Positions 23,424 through 35,878 of a DNA stretch of 64,000 nt are shown in pieces. The DNA is from Rhynochetos jubatus (taxonomy: Eukaryota; Chordata; Aves; Eurypygiformes; Rhynochetidae), in NCBI GenBank assembly GCA_027574665.1, contig CM050653.1, positions 44,218,118 through 44,282,117 on the forward strand. Reading direction: 5' to 3'. Below the pieces are notes generated by a model. The model searched no databases. It worked only from the letters and a program-made list of their open reading frames with translations, and was not told the origin of the DNA. The position numbers were made by a program, and so were the translations under genes. The stretch's first letter is position 1; the number at the start of each line of letters is the position of its first letter.

Positions 23424-26400
23424 TAGAAGAGGTATGTTGCACCATGAACCTTTCAAAGTGAGGTTGGTTGGGAAAAGATAATTTAGTATAGCAGTAGAGA
23501 GAGATTTCTGAGGTCAAATGCTCGGCCAAAATTTATTCCTGTACTGTGAGTCCGCTGCTACGACAGGACTACAATGAAAAACCCTACCTCTTTCCTCTTT
23601 TTTGACTTCTAAGCCTACTCACATGCATAAGTAATTGCAGAAGCAGGCCCTATCTTTTTATTGGACAAAGATTATTAAAAAGGAATACTTTCAGGATGAA
23701 GCATTCTGGTTTGAACTTCGTTTGGCAGCTCTATTTTTTGAGTGTGCCAGAAAGCACTTGGCAGATGGAGGAGAATTGTATAGAACTTCTCTTTTACAAA
23801 TCTTTTTCTTCCCAGTGCCTGCGGAGAGGTCACTTTTCTGAATGCCCTTTGCCAAAATTGTTGCACAGGAATGTTCCTGGACTGAGCCTAGGCATAAAGA
23901 CTATGGCCACTGTATGTTTGCTCGTGCATGTTCTGTCTGGCAATGGGGTTATCCGCTTTAAACCTCGTCCCTCCTCAAATTATTTTTATTCTTGGCATCA
24001 GTAAACTGTACAGATGTGCAAGAGAAGATTGAAGCTCCAATAGTCAGAATAGTGGGTACGGAGCAGTACAGACCATTAGGACAAGCTCTGCATGAATCAG
24101 AGTAGTTGTGCTTCTGTTATACTCTGAATCCTTGTGCTTCAGATTTTGATAATAAGTTGAAAAAGTTGTTGCAGTCTGTAAAAATGAAATGATTGATTTC
24201 TAGTAGCAGAATAGACTGGAGTGTGGGAGGGTGATATGATCTAATCTGGCTTGAGACATCTGAAATAATAAAAAGCAATTACATATTTTGGTCTCTTGAC
24301 TGAAATAACAAATATTTCATACTGCATAAATGAAATTGGTAAAAGTGCAGACAAATAAATGTCTTGGTTTCACTTCCAGAAAATTCATAAAGTCAAAACC
24401 TGTTTTAAAATAAGTATATAAAATAAAAACCCTTGCCAGAAAAGTCCTGAACCAAATGAAACTATGTCTTGGGGAGGCAGAATGAATAAAACTCAAGGAG
24501 AAATAAGGCTTTCATGACTGCTACTGAATAAGTGATTATCACTACAGATCCAGTGATCAGATTCAATTTCTATATGCTGAGTTCAACATCTCATCCAGTT
24601 CCTGTTACAGCAAGCTTAGTGTTGTCTTCCTTTGTCAAAACCACATTTACACCCTTTATTTCTGGGGCTGTAAATTAGTTTAGTGGCACTGAGCCCAACA
24701 GAGAAGTAAGCTGGTCCAAATAGTACATGTTGTGTTATGCATAACGGCAACTACAGTGGATACCCTGCATTAATCCAACTGCACAGGACAGGAAATATCA
24801 CCAGGCTTTAAAATTATGCATCTTATTTTTGTCTCTAAAATTTCTTAAACAATAGCTGCCCAGTGGAAATGCTTCACTTGTGAACACTTAAAGCCTATTA
24901 ACGTGTGATAGAAGTATCCTGCTATCCCCTGCAGCGTGCCATACCTGTTTTAAAGCCTTTCCAGTAACACAACCCAAATTATATGAGCACTGCATTCTGG
25001 TCTTACACCTCTTTGCAGCCTATGCAATTGAAATCAGCAAAGCTGACATTTAATACATTCTCTTCTGTATTTGTTTAGTAAGAGAAAGTTTAAATTGTGT
25101 CTCAGAAATGATTCTGCTGACGCCATTCAGACAATATTAAGAATAAATTAAACAACCTGAGACTGAAGGTCTATGACCTTGACTTTCAGCAAAGTCAGCC
25201 TTTAAAGTAAAATTCTGTTTTCTGTATCTTTATAAGGTGCACAGCTGGGCAGCTCAGTAATTCCAAGAGCGTGAGGAGCAGGGCCTTATCAGGCATTTAC
25301 TTTCATCTCTGTGGCACTTCATTCTGTGAGACTATATACAGAAAGCAGATTGGTGTTTTGAGCTCCCTATGGACCACATAATATTGCTCTTTCTGTTATC
25401 TTCAAGGACTTAAATAAGGAAAACCTGCCAGACTTTCTTTAGAATGATTCTTTGGAAAACAGTGTTTGAAGAGTGTAGAAGGATGACATTTCAGTTTGAG
25501 GAAATGCTTCACTTCCACTTATCTATCTAATCAATTGACTCTGCTGTTACTAATATTGCGGTGTGTGGCACGAGAGAGGGAATCTTCAGTGTCTCCTTGA
25601 GGTTATAGTCTTTACAGTCTTGTATCTGAGAACATTCCCGTTCTGAAGTAGCATTCCAGCATGAATGCTATGGAAGCTGTGAAGCACTGCAGTACCTTGT
25701 GGGCTGTGTCCCAGGGTTGCGTTGGCACTCATGGGTGCTGTGAACCCACCCGGAGGAACATGCTATATCCCCAGGCATCCTGCAGAGAAGGGATTTTATT
25801 TTTTCCCTTCCCTGACTTGTTATGAGATGGTCCTTTAGTTTGTAATGTCACAACAGGACCAGGTCAGCTCAACTTGAGGCCTGAATGGTCTCTGCTGAAG
25901 AGTCATCTGAGCTTTTGGTCAGTGATTTGAAAGTCAAACTGTGAATTTCCACGGATTAGAGGAGGCTGCAGCACAGCATACTGTTGGTGTTTGTTTTAAC
26001 AAGTGCTTCAGAACTTCAGGCTGCTTGGTGCATACTTGGAAGTACCAAGAAATAAATTCCATTCCTAGGGACCTAGAACTGATGTACAAATTGCAACAAC
26101 AATTAGGTTGGTTTCGTTCAGGGCTTGGGCACTATTAGTCCAGGATTCAGGCAACATCATGGGAACGCAGAAAGGTGGTTTAAAACAACACTGAGTTTAC
26201 TTCTGTTGTGCCAAAATGGGTTTTGTACCTGAGCCTTGAATTATCTATGAGATACCAAGAAAAGTATTTGGAGGGCTGGTGGCTGTTTTTCACTTACTGA
26301 TATTACCCTTTCTGGCCAGGGTTTTTGGAAGTGCTTCAGTTTGTCCAAGACAAATGAGAGGAGCCAGTTTAACAAGTTGTATACGCAGTCTGTACCTCAG

Positions 26401-29400
26401 AAGTTACGTAGGATCTGCTGTGAGATAAGCCTATAAGGATGGATCAGCTCTTACTGCAAGCTACTCTGCTCCATGTGCTTGCTTGTACTTTGAAATAATG
26501 TACGCAGCATGAGCAGCAGTGTGCCAGAGCTCTTGCGGACTATTTTCTCAAGAAAAGTGGGCTTATTTAATGAATGGTTCCAACAGTTATTCTGTAAAGA
26601 TGCTTGGGGTTGGTTTAGTATTATGATGCATCTCACCTATGGTGTTAAAGTGAGTGGAAATGCTTTCTGAAACCCTGACTTGTTCACTCCACAGTTCAGA
26701 CATACTTGGGGAAAGGTAGGCGTATGCTATATGCTGTTAGGACTTCCAGGTTGAGAGCATGGAACTGTTACCAAGAAAAAGGTGGCCTGAAATGAGATTT
26801 TCTCTGACTTGTGGCATCCCATAATGCCATCCTGAATTTGTGCTGCACTTCCTTTCTTCTGGCATTTTAAACTTTTATATCTCATGGAATCTGTATCAGA
26901 TATGTAAGAACCTTTCATCTCAGGTCATTGGAAGAGTCCTTATTTAAAGGAAACAATAAGCTTCAAATTGTATCCATACACAAAATGCAGTCTCTGGATC
27001 ACTGAGATGAGGTTATTTGCAGGGTTTTTTCTCTCAATAGTGGTGCTTGAGATGCTTGGAAGATTAGAGAGAGGGATTTTCAGTCAAATTTGACTAAAGG
27101 ATGCGTGAAAATGCAAGCAGGGCATCCATTTCAGATGCTTTTCTGAGCTCAGAAAGCAAGACTTTGTTCATGCTAATAAAGAGGATTGCACCAAATATAC
27201 TCAGTTTCATTGCAGTTTTTCTTTCTTATCTGAAATAACCTTCTAAGCCCACATTTTTTTTTTCTATTTCCTCAGCTCAGAAAGAATAACAAAATGCTTC
27301 TGAAAGACTATTGTCTAATTATAAAAGTAGCCATGGAATAGCTGTTACATGTGTTACTGCTTGTGTTCTGTGCATGAATGACTTGTACAAAAGCTCAGAA
27401 CAAAGTTTCTGTGAAGAGAAAGATGATTGAGAATTGTAGTCTGATTATTGCTTTTGCAAATAGGTTTATACATATATGTTTGAATTAGTATATTATGAAA
27501 ATTTTGAGAGTTTTTCAAGACTGTATGTGGATAAGGTAAATGTGAAAGGAAAATATTGGAAGCAGAATTATTATGCTATCTCCCCCAGTTCCATCATTAC
27601 AAAACCTGAATCTTTTAAGGACATTTTTTTTTTTCAGAATTTTTCTTAGACTAGTTTATGGATGACACTTTTATATCAGTACAGCTGATAGATTTAGGAC
27701 ATTTGTCCTAAAAATATAATAGTGGTAAGTGGTTGGAAAGAGGACCAAGTACAAAAATAAGCTATTGATTCAATTTTACAAAGGAGAACAAATCAAATCT
27801 AAAGGATGCAGGGAAATACATTAACAATAATGGGTAAAACAAAAGGTACTGTTCAGTATATGTAAGAGCAATGTCAGTAAGATATATTCTTTCTTAATGA
27901 AAGAAAGGTTTTGTCTAGCTCATTGGTTTAATACATAATTTAAGGACCTTCACAGTTGGATTAATGTTACCTTTGGAGGGACCTCTAGAAGCTAATTCTT
28001 CTAAGCCAATGTTGATAAAATCAGTTTTAGCTTAGAAGAACAGTTCTATTACACTAAAGAAATTAGTTAACTTATTCCTAGTTAAATTATTGATCATTTT
28101 GTTTCCATAGTTAGTCCATGCTCACAGTATTGTAATCTCATATAGTTGCCAATACCTATTCAGAAAACGTATTATTAATATAGGAAACTAATGAAGGTGA
28201 GATGTGACTTAGATAAAGACTATACCATGCTTCAAATAAAAAGAAAACCAAAAATTAAACATGAGGCAGGTAACATCTGCAGTTTTAACATCTGAATGAA
28301 CAAATACTGACTTTTCAACTAGATTAAGCTTGTGCTTTATCACTTAAGGACAATTTAAGCAGATGCACCGACTCTTTGCTTCCTAATTGTTGTTGGTTCT
28401 CATCAGCAAAGCCTGTCATCAGCCAAGATTCATGTCTATACCAGGTTTTTTTTGACTCTATATCCACTTGATATTGGAATACTTCTAGCTATGATGTGAC
28501 CTAATAGAGGTACCTCTACTAGTGCTCACTGTCTCCATGGCCTTCAGGGAATTGCTCTGAGTTAAACAGGCTGCAGAAATGTCCAAAATCATGCAATTTG
28601 TACAAGCACTTGAATCAACTCCTTGTTGCTCTGAATTTAGCTAACGTAAAGTTATGCTTGATTCTTTTGTAGCATAAACTGAATAATCTTCAAAAGTATC
28701 TGAAGTTTCCACTTAAAAATCAGATTTCAGTCCAGCACAATTTTATTTCTTGAAAATAAAAAGAAAATATCCTTTAATATTCTCATCCACTCCTTAACAA
28801 ATGCATTAAGACACACGGATCATCAAATTTCTTTCAGCAAGGAAAGGCATGGTTTTACCTAGCTATAATGAGGTCCTTGTTGGCCTTTCAGTAGCCACTG
28901 CAACCTGCCTTTCTTTCTCTCAAATACAGAGGAGAAAAGGATTCCTTCTGCGTACAAACCTTAACTCAAATGCCTGCCTCTGTCAGGTCCAGATTAGATT
29001 AATGTAATACACATGCTGTGCTCTGGACTAAGGCTTTTAAATCAACCTGAAACTGATGAAAAAGGACTATGATACCTGTGGTGCCTGGTACTTTCCTGGA
29101 TTCAGTTCAAGATGCTGAGTTTCATCTACAGATCCATAAATGACCCTGCAAGTTTTTCAGTTAGGAAAAGGATCTAGTTTTTCTTATTCTCAGCACAAAG
29201 TAGAGGTCCATAAAATGGATCAGCCTTTTGTTTAATGGTGAGAGATGCTGTTAGCCCTCCCACCCCATTTTTGGGGGTAGTCCTTTTTGGGGGAAATGAG
29301 GGGAAATAGTAGGGAGAAGAGGAAGATGATATACCATTTTGTGATGAATTATTGCTGTTTACTTCTTGACTTTGCTGTATGGTCTTGGCCTTTTTATATT

Positions 29401-32400
29401 GTAGCTGAAATGTACAGATCTACTCCAAAGAGCAGATTAGTGCCAGTCTCTACCCCTTCCATATCTCTTCTGCCGCAGCTCCATGTAGTAATTTGAAATA
29501 AAATGATATAGCTAGAAACTGCAGCCCACAAACACACTAGAGAAGAATTTAAGTGTTCCTTTGTAGATTGTGAGCATGTCTTAAATTCTTTAGTGGGGTT
29601 ATAAATTACAGAAGAGAAATATCTGTAGTCTTGTTCATGTTACAAGTCTAATCTGCCTATAACTTCACAGGATTAGGGGTGGGATTGGAAGGAAATCCTT
29701 ACAGAAACCTCAGCAGCAGTGGAGGATTTAGTTGGTGTGTTTAAACCAGTCGAGTGGAGTCAGGTGCCCTAAACAGAGTTTTTCTATGGAAGCCAGTGAT
29801 GGTGCTGCTCTAAAGTTACCAGCTGCAGGTTAATTACTGCATGCAAAGATTTGTCTGTTTTCCAAGCTTTTTAAAAAAGAACAGAGGTATTGCCTTGCGG
29901 TAAATGGGTGGCACTGTTGCTCTATAGGTGAACGCTCCACTCTCCTCCTGAGATGTTTCACCAGCAGTCATTTTCCTTGTTTAGTTGCCCATGTGGTCTT
30001 TGATGTGGAAGAAAAGTACAGTGAATTTAGCAAATCTAGTAAAATCATTTGACAGAAGCTAGTTAGTTATTAACATAAAATTGTTTTCTTGAACATTGTG
30101 TGGTTGATGAATGGATGTAGTAGTAATATATTAGTTGGCAGAAATGGACCATCTGCTTTTGTGATGGCTGAAGAAGGTATCGTTGAATGATGAACACAGT
30201 GAATATGGAATGAAAAGAAAGGAGAACAATCTCTCGGTGCTCCAAAATATCTTCCTACCTCACTTTTCCCCAAAAGAAAGATGTGACAAGAGAGTGCATG
30301 TAGAAATCCAAGTACAGGTCTCAAAATTATCTGAAATGACTAAACATACAATATTTGGATTTTCTGAACATATTCAATGTTCTGTACAAAAATTGCACAG
30401 TGGCCCTACAGAAAGGAATTAACTGCATTCATGTTGGTGGGGATATTTTGTTCCTCTAAGTTCTTTCCACATACTTCTTCCTCATATAGTATTTTTCCAG
30501 AACACTTTTCTCATGTGTGTACACCATAAGTGCTTGTTTGAATGTTTGTAATTAATGCACTGGAACTGAAGGGACCCTTCTGCTAAGGTCAGTGTGCAAA
30601 CATTTTGCTGCAGGTTTTTGTCTAAGCTTCTGCTGCCAGTCTGAGCACTTCAATCGCCTCTCTGACCAAGAGGACATTTTCTTTTATAGAGCAGATAGGA
30701 GAGCAGACAATTCATCACTTCTGTGTTCACGTTTACTTACTTTACCACTCTTCAGTGTGTGTTCAGGAAGCTTATGTGAGCAACGTTTTTCTTGCTGCCT
30801 TTGCAGGGTGACTCTCCAGTCACTCACTCAGTATTGCACTCTGAAGAATCCATCACAGCTGTGGCAACCCTGGGTTATGCCCTGTTATACTTGCAGGTAA
30901 TCAAGGGTTTATAGCAGTTGAGTATTAAAGAAATACTCTTTCATATTTTTCTCTTGTCCTGCTCTATAAAACATTCACTGTACTCAACTGCTGTATCAAT
31001 GTCACGGAGCTTTTTTGGGTGCATTGCTCTTAAAATCATACAGCTTCCTTGGAGTCACTGCAGATTTTATACTAATGAAAAGGTTTGCATGTACACCTTA
31101 ATTTTTCTCCCTTAGAAATGATAATGTGAGAATTGCGACCTTCATATAAACCTTGCTTTCTGCCTGTACATCTTTTCCAGAAGGGCCTGCTGTTGCTTTG
31201 GACTTGCAGTGGAAGCCAGGTAGTTAAAGGCATGTACTCATTATGATTTTTGCAATACTTGTCTAATTCATATCAGGAATATAACGTGTCCTGCAGACGT
31301 TGACAAGACTTACCTCATATATTGTCATTACATTGAGATAGTAACCTTGAGGGAGGAGGAGAAGCTTAATAGTACTTTATTTGCTTCTGATTCTTGCTGT
31401 GAAAATGTTAGCTCTTCCTTGTAGGTGTGAGATCCACTGCTTAATGGAGCAGGCCCTGGCAGTGGCTGTGGAGGTCTCCAAAAGTACTTCAGTAACATTG
31501 TCCCATGCCAAGAGGCTCGTTACAGGGAATGATTTAAATCTAAAGAGAAATCCAAGACCAATCAGCAGACCTTAAAGCAGAGGAGGGCAGCAGAAAGCAG
31601 AGAAGGAAGGAATGTGCTCCTGGATGGGCAGCTGCTTTTGTCTTCCCTCCCCGATCGCAAATCTCTAATTCTTCCTCCACAAATTACTTTTGTAATGAGC
31701 AAACATAAATTGTTTGTGATGAGGGTATGTGTGGGAACACAAGTGCACATTCATATTAGCTTTGCAAAATATACTCAAACTATCTGAGTGCTCCTCTGTA
31801 TTGTTTGTTTCTTAGATTTTGGGCAGGACACCAAAACCAATGAACATTCACTTTTAATGCAGTCTAGCAACAGATGGTCTGAAACAGCCCATGGACTTGC
31901 TATCTCTTTTGAAGTCCAAAATTATACTAACCAGCAGAAGTGAAGATAATGAGGTGAGCAATTTGTTTTATGACAACCAGGCAGAGAAATTTATTTTCAA
32001 TTAGCGTGCCAATATATAGACTAAGGTTAAAGTATTTAGGGATATAACACCATTTGGGTTTTAGTGGTGTTCAAAGTGTCATTGTTTTGTACCACAAAAA
32101 AACCCAAAAACCATAGAACTGAGTGTTTTGGGCTGAATGTGGTGTGCAGGGATCATGGGAAAAGTTGCAGTAAAAGCACTGAGGGCAGCTGAGGTTTTTT
32201 GAGTTTATAATCTGAAACTTTACATGGTTGTTTTTCCATTTTCTGCTATGACTGGCAAAGTGAAGCTTTCAGAAGTTTTTCACATATACTGAATATTTAC
32301 TTCTAGGAAAGGATGGAATTTTTTCTAAGAATTACTCCATTTACCATTACAAAACCATATGTATGTAACTTAAACTGCACAAATATATATGTACTTGAGT

Positions 32401-35400
32401 TATTAAATTTTTGTATCTTAGTGTGCAGTTCATCATGGAAACTGGAAGAAATAAGTTGAATTTATGTTATGATGGTTTCTATATATGGTGTTTCTGGAAT
32501 GTGATTGTCATCAGAAAATGACTGTTCATTGCTTTTGACTTCTCAGTATGTTGGAGAAGTCTAAGAAGTCGTATGAAACCACATATAGCACAACCCTCCA
32601 CCCTTTATAAGCCTGTATACAGGTGTAAATTTCTTTCTAACCCTTTGCAGCTTTTCTTGACTGTCCATGCATGCATCTTCTGAAACTACTTTTTGTTGTT
32701 TCCTGGTTTTGGGTGACAGAGATGCCTGAGCGTGTCTGGCCTGGTAGTACTGCATGGTCATTCTCTGGAGCAACAGCCACAATCTTTTTGACACCTTCTG
32801 CCTTTGAACTTCTCCCTCAAACCACCTTCCCCCTGACATTTTAGGTGGTGTTAAACAGCGTTGGAAAGTGTGTGTGGAGGTGTTCATGATAGTTTGATAC
32901 TTGCACTTTTAATAAATTACTCTTATTAAGGAATATCATACACTTTAGAACTACACTTTTAGAAATTTAATTTATATCTTCGTATCTGTGCACACATGCA
33001 CAGCTGACACTTCATATATACTCGTTTAGAGTAAGCAGGTTTATATGTATTTACCTATGTGTACATATGCGTATTTTTTTATACTTAGAAGCTCTTCCTG
33101 GTCCTAAAGAAAAATGGACAGTATGTTTTGAGTTCACATGGGTATGGTTTTACAAAATGACAACAAAACAATTGCTGAGCAGCATGAAAACACATGATAT
33201 GGATGTGTGGGACTCCCCTGGAAGTTAGGGGAATTATATTAAAAGGTCAAGAGCTGTAGTACACAAGTTTCACGTTGCTCAGCATGTGATAGTCTGTCAT
33301 GCAAAGATGCCACTGAACTGTTGACCAGTGCAGAAATCCTACAGGCTGAGATCTTGCTACAATGAGCACATTGTTTAATACCTTGTCAGGTAAAAGTAAT
33401 AAAAAAATAATTTTACCTATATGTTTCATAGAAGTATGAAGGTTTCTTTATGACTATGCTACTATTGTGACTCCATCTTGATTAAAAATCCTGAAATGTT
33501 CATTTGTGTAGGGATGTGTGAAGGCACATGCTGACAAGTTACTGATTTAGCTGGGAGTGGAAATACCCCAAGTTCACTAAAAACCTATGGAGACATGGGC
33601 AGCTCAGGAATGTGGGAATTTTTCACTCATCCATGCCCTTTACTGATACTGTGTCAAGTGCTTTTTGTAAACATCTGGAAGAACTGGAATGTGATCCAGG
33701 TCATCTCTCCAGTCCTTGCCTCTTGCTCTAAGGCCAATATTATTACTGGTGACAAGACTCATATCCTAGAGACTGCTGTTTCCAGCCTTTAACTTCTCTA
33801 CTTCCATATGAAGTGCTTTTCCTGAAGTTCCTTTGTAGGACTGGGTCTCACAAACTCATTAAAGCTACCCAGAGAGTATTCCTGCACTTCAAATGAGTTA
33901 ACGTGGAAAAAAAATTTCGCTCGCTCCTCATGCTTGCTGAAGTTAGCTTTACCATGCTTCCATTAGAAGAGCTAAAACAAATTGCATCCCTGCCACTGGT
34001 GTGTCCTGGAAAATGAGTCCAACTTGATTGTACAAGTAGAAGCAAGATATGTAAGGAGGAAAATAAAACTTTAAAACAGTGGTAGATACTATTGCCATAT
34101 TCTCCTTTAGTTGAAGCAGTAGTGTGATGGGATGTTAAGTCGGGCTTCCTTCTCAATCCACCTTCTGCGGCTACAGGGAGATGTTAACAATGCATATGTC
34201 ATTGTCATTTAAGTTGTTCTGTCCGTCTCTGCTCCTTTTATTGTATTTTTCAGCCTTCTGCTGCTGCAAAAATTAAACGCTCAGAACTTTGACAATGCAG
34301 TTGAGAGAATACTTTTGCTAGCCTTAAAATAGGGTTGTAAATAAGCCATTTTGAGTTATGCTTGTCTCTGCATTCTGCTCTCTTCCAAGGGTACATCCAC
34401 CATAACTTTATAATCAGTGCTTATATCAGTGACAGAAGTTGAATCCTTCTAGTACGTAAAGATGTTTTGTGCCAATGTGTTGGCTTTACTGCTAACTTAC
34501 TGGTTTAAACTATACAAATGACTATGGTGGGGGAAGGATTCACAGAAATAGTGTCTTCTGAAGTAGAGCTAGAGGAAAATAACAGAACAAATGGTACTTT
34601 GGGCTTTTCTTTTGTATGTTATTATTGGAGAAATTTTATTCTCTAAAGAAAGAAATGTTATCTTGCCCTGGGGGCATGGTGATCTTACAAGAGGAAAACT
34701 ATACTAGAATATAAAAATAAATATGAAGATGTTTACATAAGTGAATGTCACAATAAACAAAAATAATAGATTTAAACTGTTATTTAAACGACTGAAAATA
34801 ACTTGCTGTGATGTTTTTATTATAGGTGTCCTAGACTAAATCTGGATGAAGTTAAATGCTTTCTTCAACAACATTTTATCTGTATAGTGCTAAATCTTGA
34901 GGGGAAAAAAAAAAAAAGACATTTAACAACTATCTTTGGTCTTGTGATAAATTAGTTATGCAAGATCTTGTCTTGCATATGTGTCTCCCAATGTTTAGAT
35001 TTGTTCCAGCATGCATGCTCCTAGAGCCATTGTAAAGAACTTTAGTTTTTTATGGTCTATAAAGATACATATTTAAATTATGACACTTAGGATTTTACAA
35101 TCCAATGAAGTAACAAGTCTTTTATATATGAAGAATGTGCTGAGCAGAAGCAGCTCAATTATTCTTCCAGAGAATAGCCATGTGGTTTCCTTATGAGAAG
35201 CTGGGTGAATCTGTGCAACTTCCAGCCCAGACTAATAAGCTGTTTTCCGCTGCAGAAGTCAAACTAGCTTGCTACCTGTTATGTTGTATAGACTTACTAA
35301 TGTCTAATGCTGCCTGATGCAGCTCACCAGGATGCAAGGTAAACATAGTTTTGTCCTTTTTCAGCTACGAAGGGGTTAACTTGAAATCCTCTGTGTGTGT

Positions 35401-35851
35401 TCAGTATCAGTTGAATAATGAGACTGGAGGGAAAGTAATGAGAGGGAAAGTATTTTATCCTAGATATTTTTACATATCTAAAGCACCAGCTCTCCAAATT
35501 GGGAGATGCATATGAGATGGAGATCCCTCAGTGATAATTAGGACTCTTTCCCCAAATTAAGAATGTTTCTAGGTTTAGTGATGTGTCTGCCAGCTAATGC
35601 CCGATTTGACAGTATTTTTGTCTAGAGTGTTTTCTGTGTACATTATGTAGAAACTATATTCTTTGTGTCCTAGAAACACAACGTTGTTTGGAGAACTGGT
35701 TTTTATGCACTTAAAATTGAGACCTCATTTATGACAGCTGATCAGAAAAGAAAGATTGTCAATGTGAAGACAGTCCCTAAAGACTCAAAAGTAAGCTGGA
35801 AAATCATTAAAACTTTTAAAACAATAATAAAAATAATATTGCTGTGTAAAA
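23424..35851. other. 12.4 kb of unique non-coding sequence
   Basis: The longest stretch without a recognised repeat. It holds no identifiable gene. Points noted: a 68-codon frame at 23635-23841, two exon-like spans at 30807-30896 and 31863-31953 (findings), a G-run cluster at 29273-29314, and T runs at about 27627-27636. None proves function. Confidence 0.5.
29273..29314 (+). other. G-run cluster, possible G-quadruplex
   Basis: Four G runs (5 at 29273, 5 at 29289, 4 at 29300, 3 at 29312) are separated by 11, 6 and 8 nt. The first two sit in a short direct repeat 'tttttggggg'. The loops are long, so folding is only possible, not likely. Confidence 0.4.
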
Positions 35852-35878
35852 ATACCACACAGTGTTGCTGTGTGGTAT
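35852..35878. repeat. Perfect inverted repeat, 11-bp stem and 5-nt loop
   Basis: ATACCACACAG (35852-35862), loop TGTTG, CTGTGTGGTAT (35868-35878). The stem is perfect and the pairing ends sharply. Too short for a microRNA precursor and with no T tract after it. Confidence 0.9.

Noticed and set aside
23635-23841. 68-codon frame with protein-like text (FWFELRLAALFFECARKHL)
   Set aside because: No splice donor fits its end, there is no known match, and the length is unremarkable.
31381-31575. 64-codon plus-strand frame with protein-like text, considered as an exon
   Set aside because: The acceptor-like TTGTAG is weak, and the matching end (ACAGGGAATG) lacks a GT donor.
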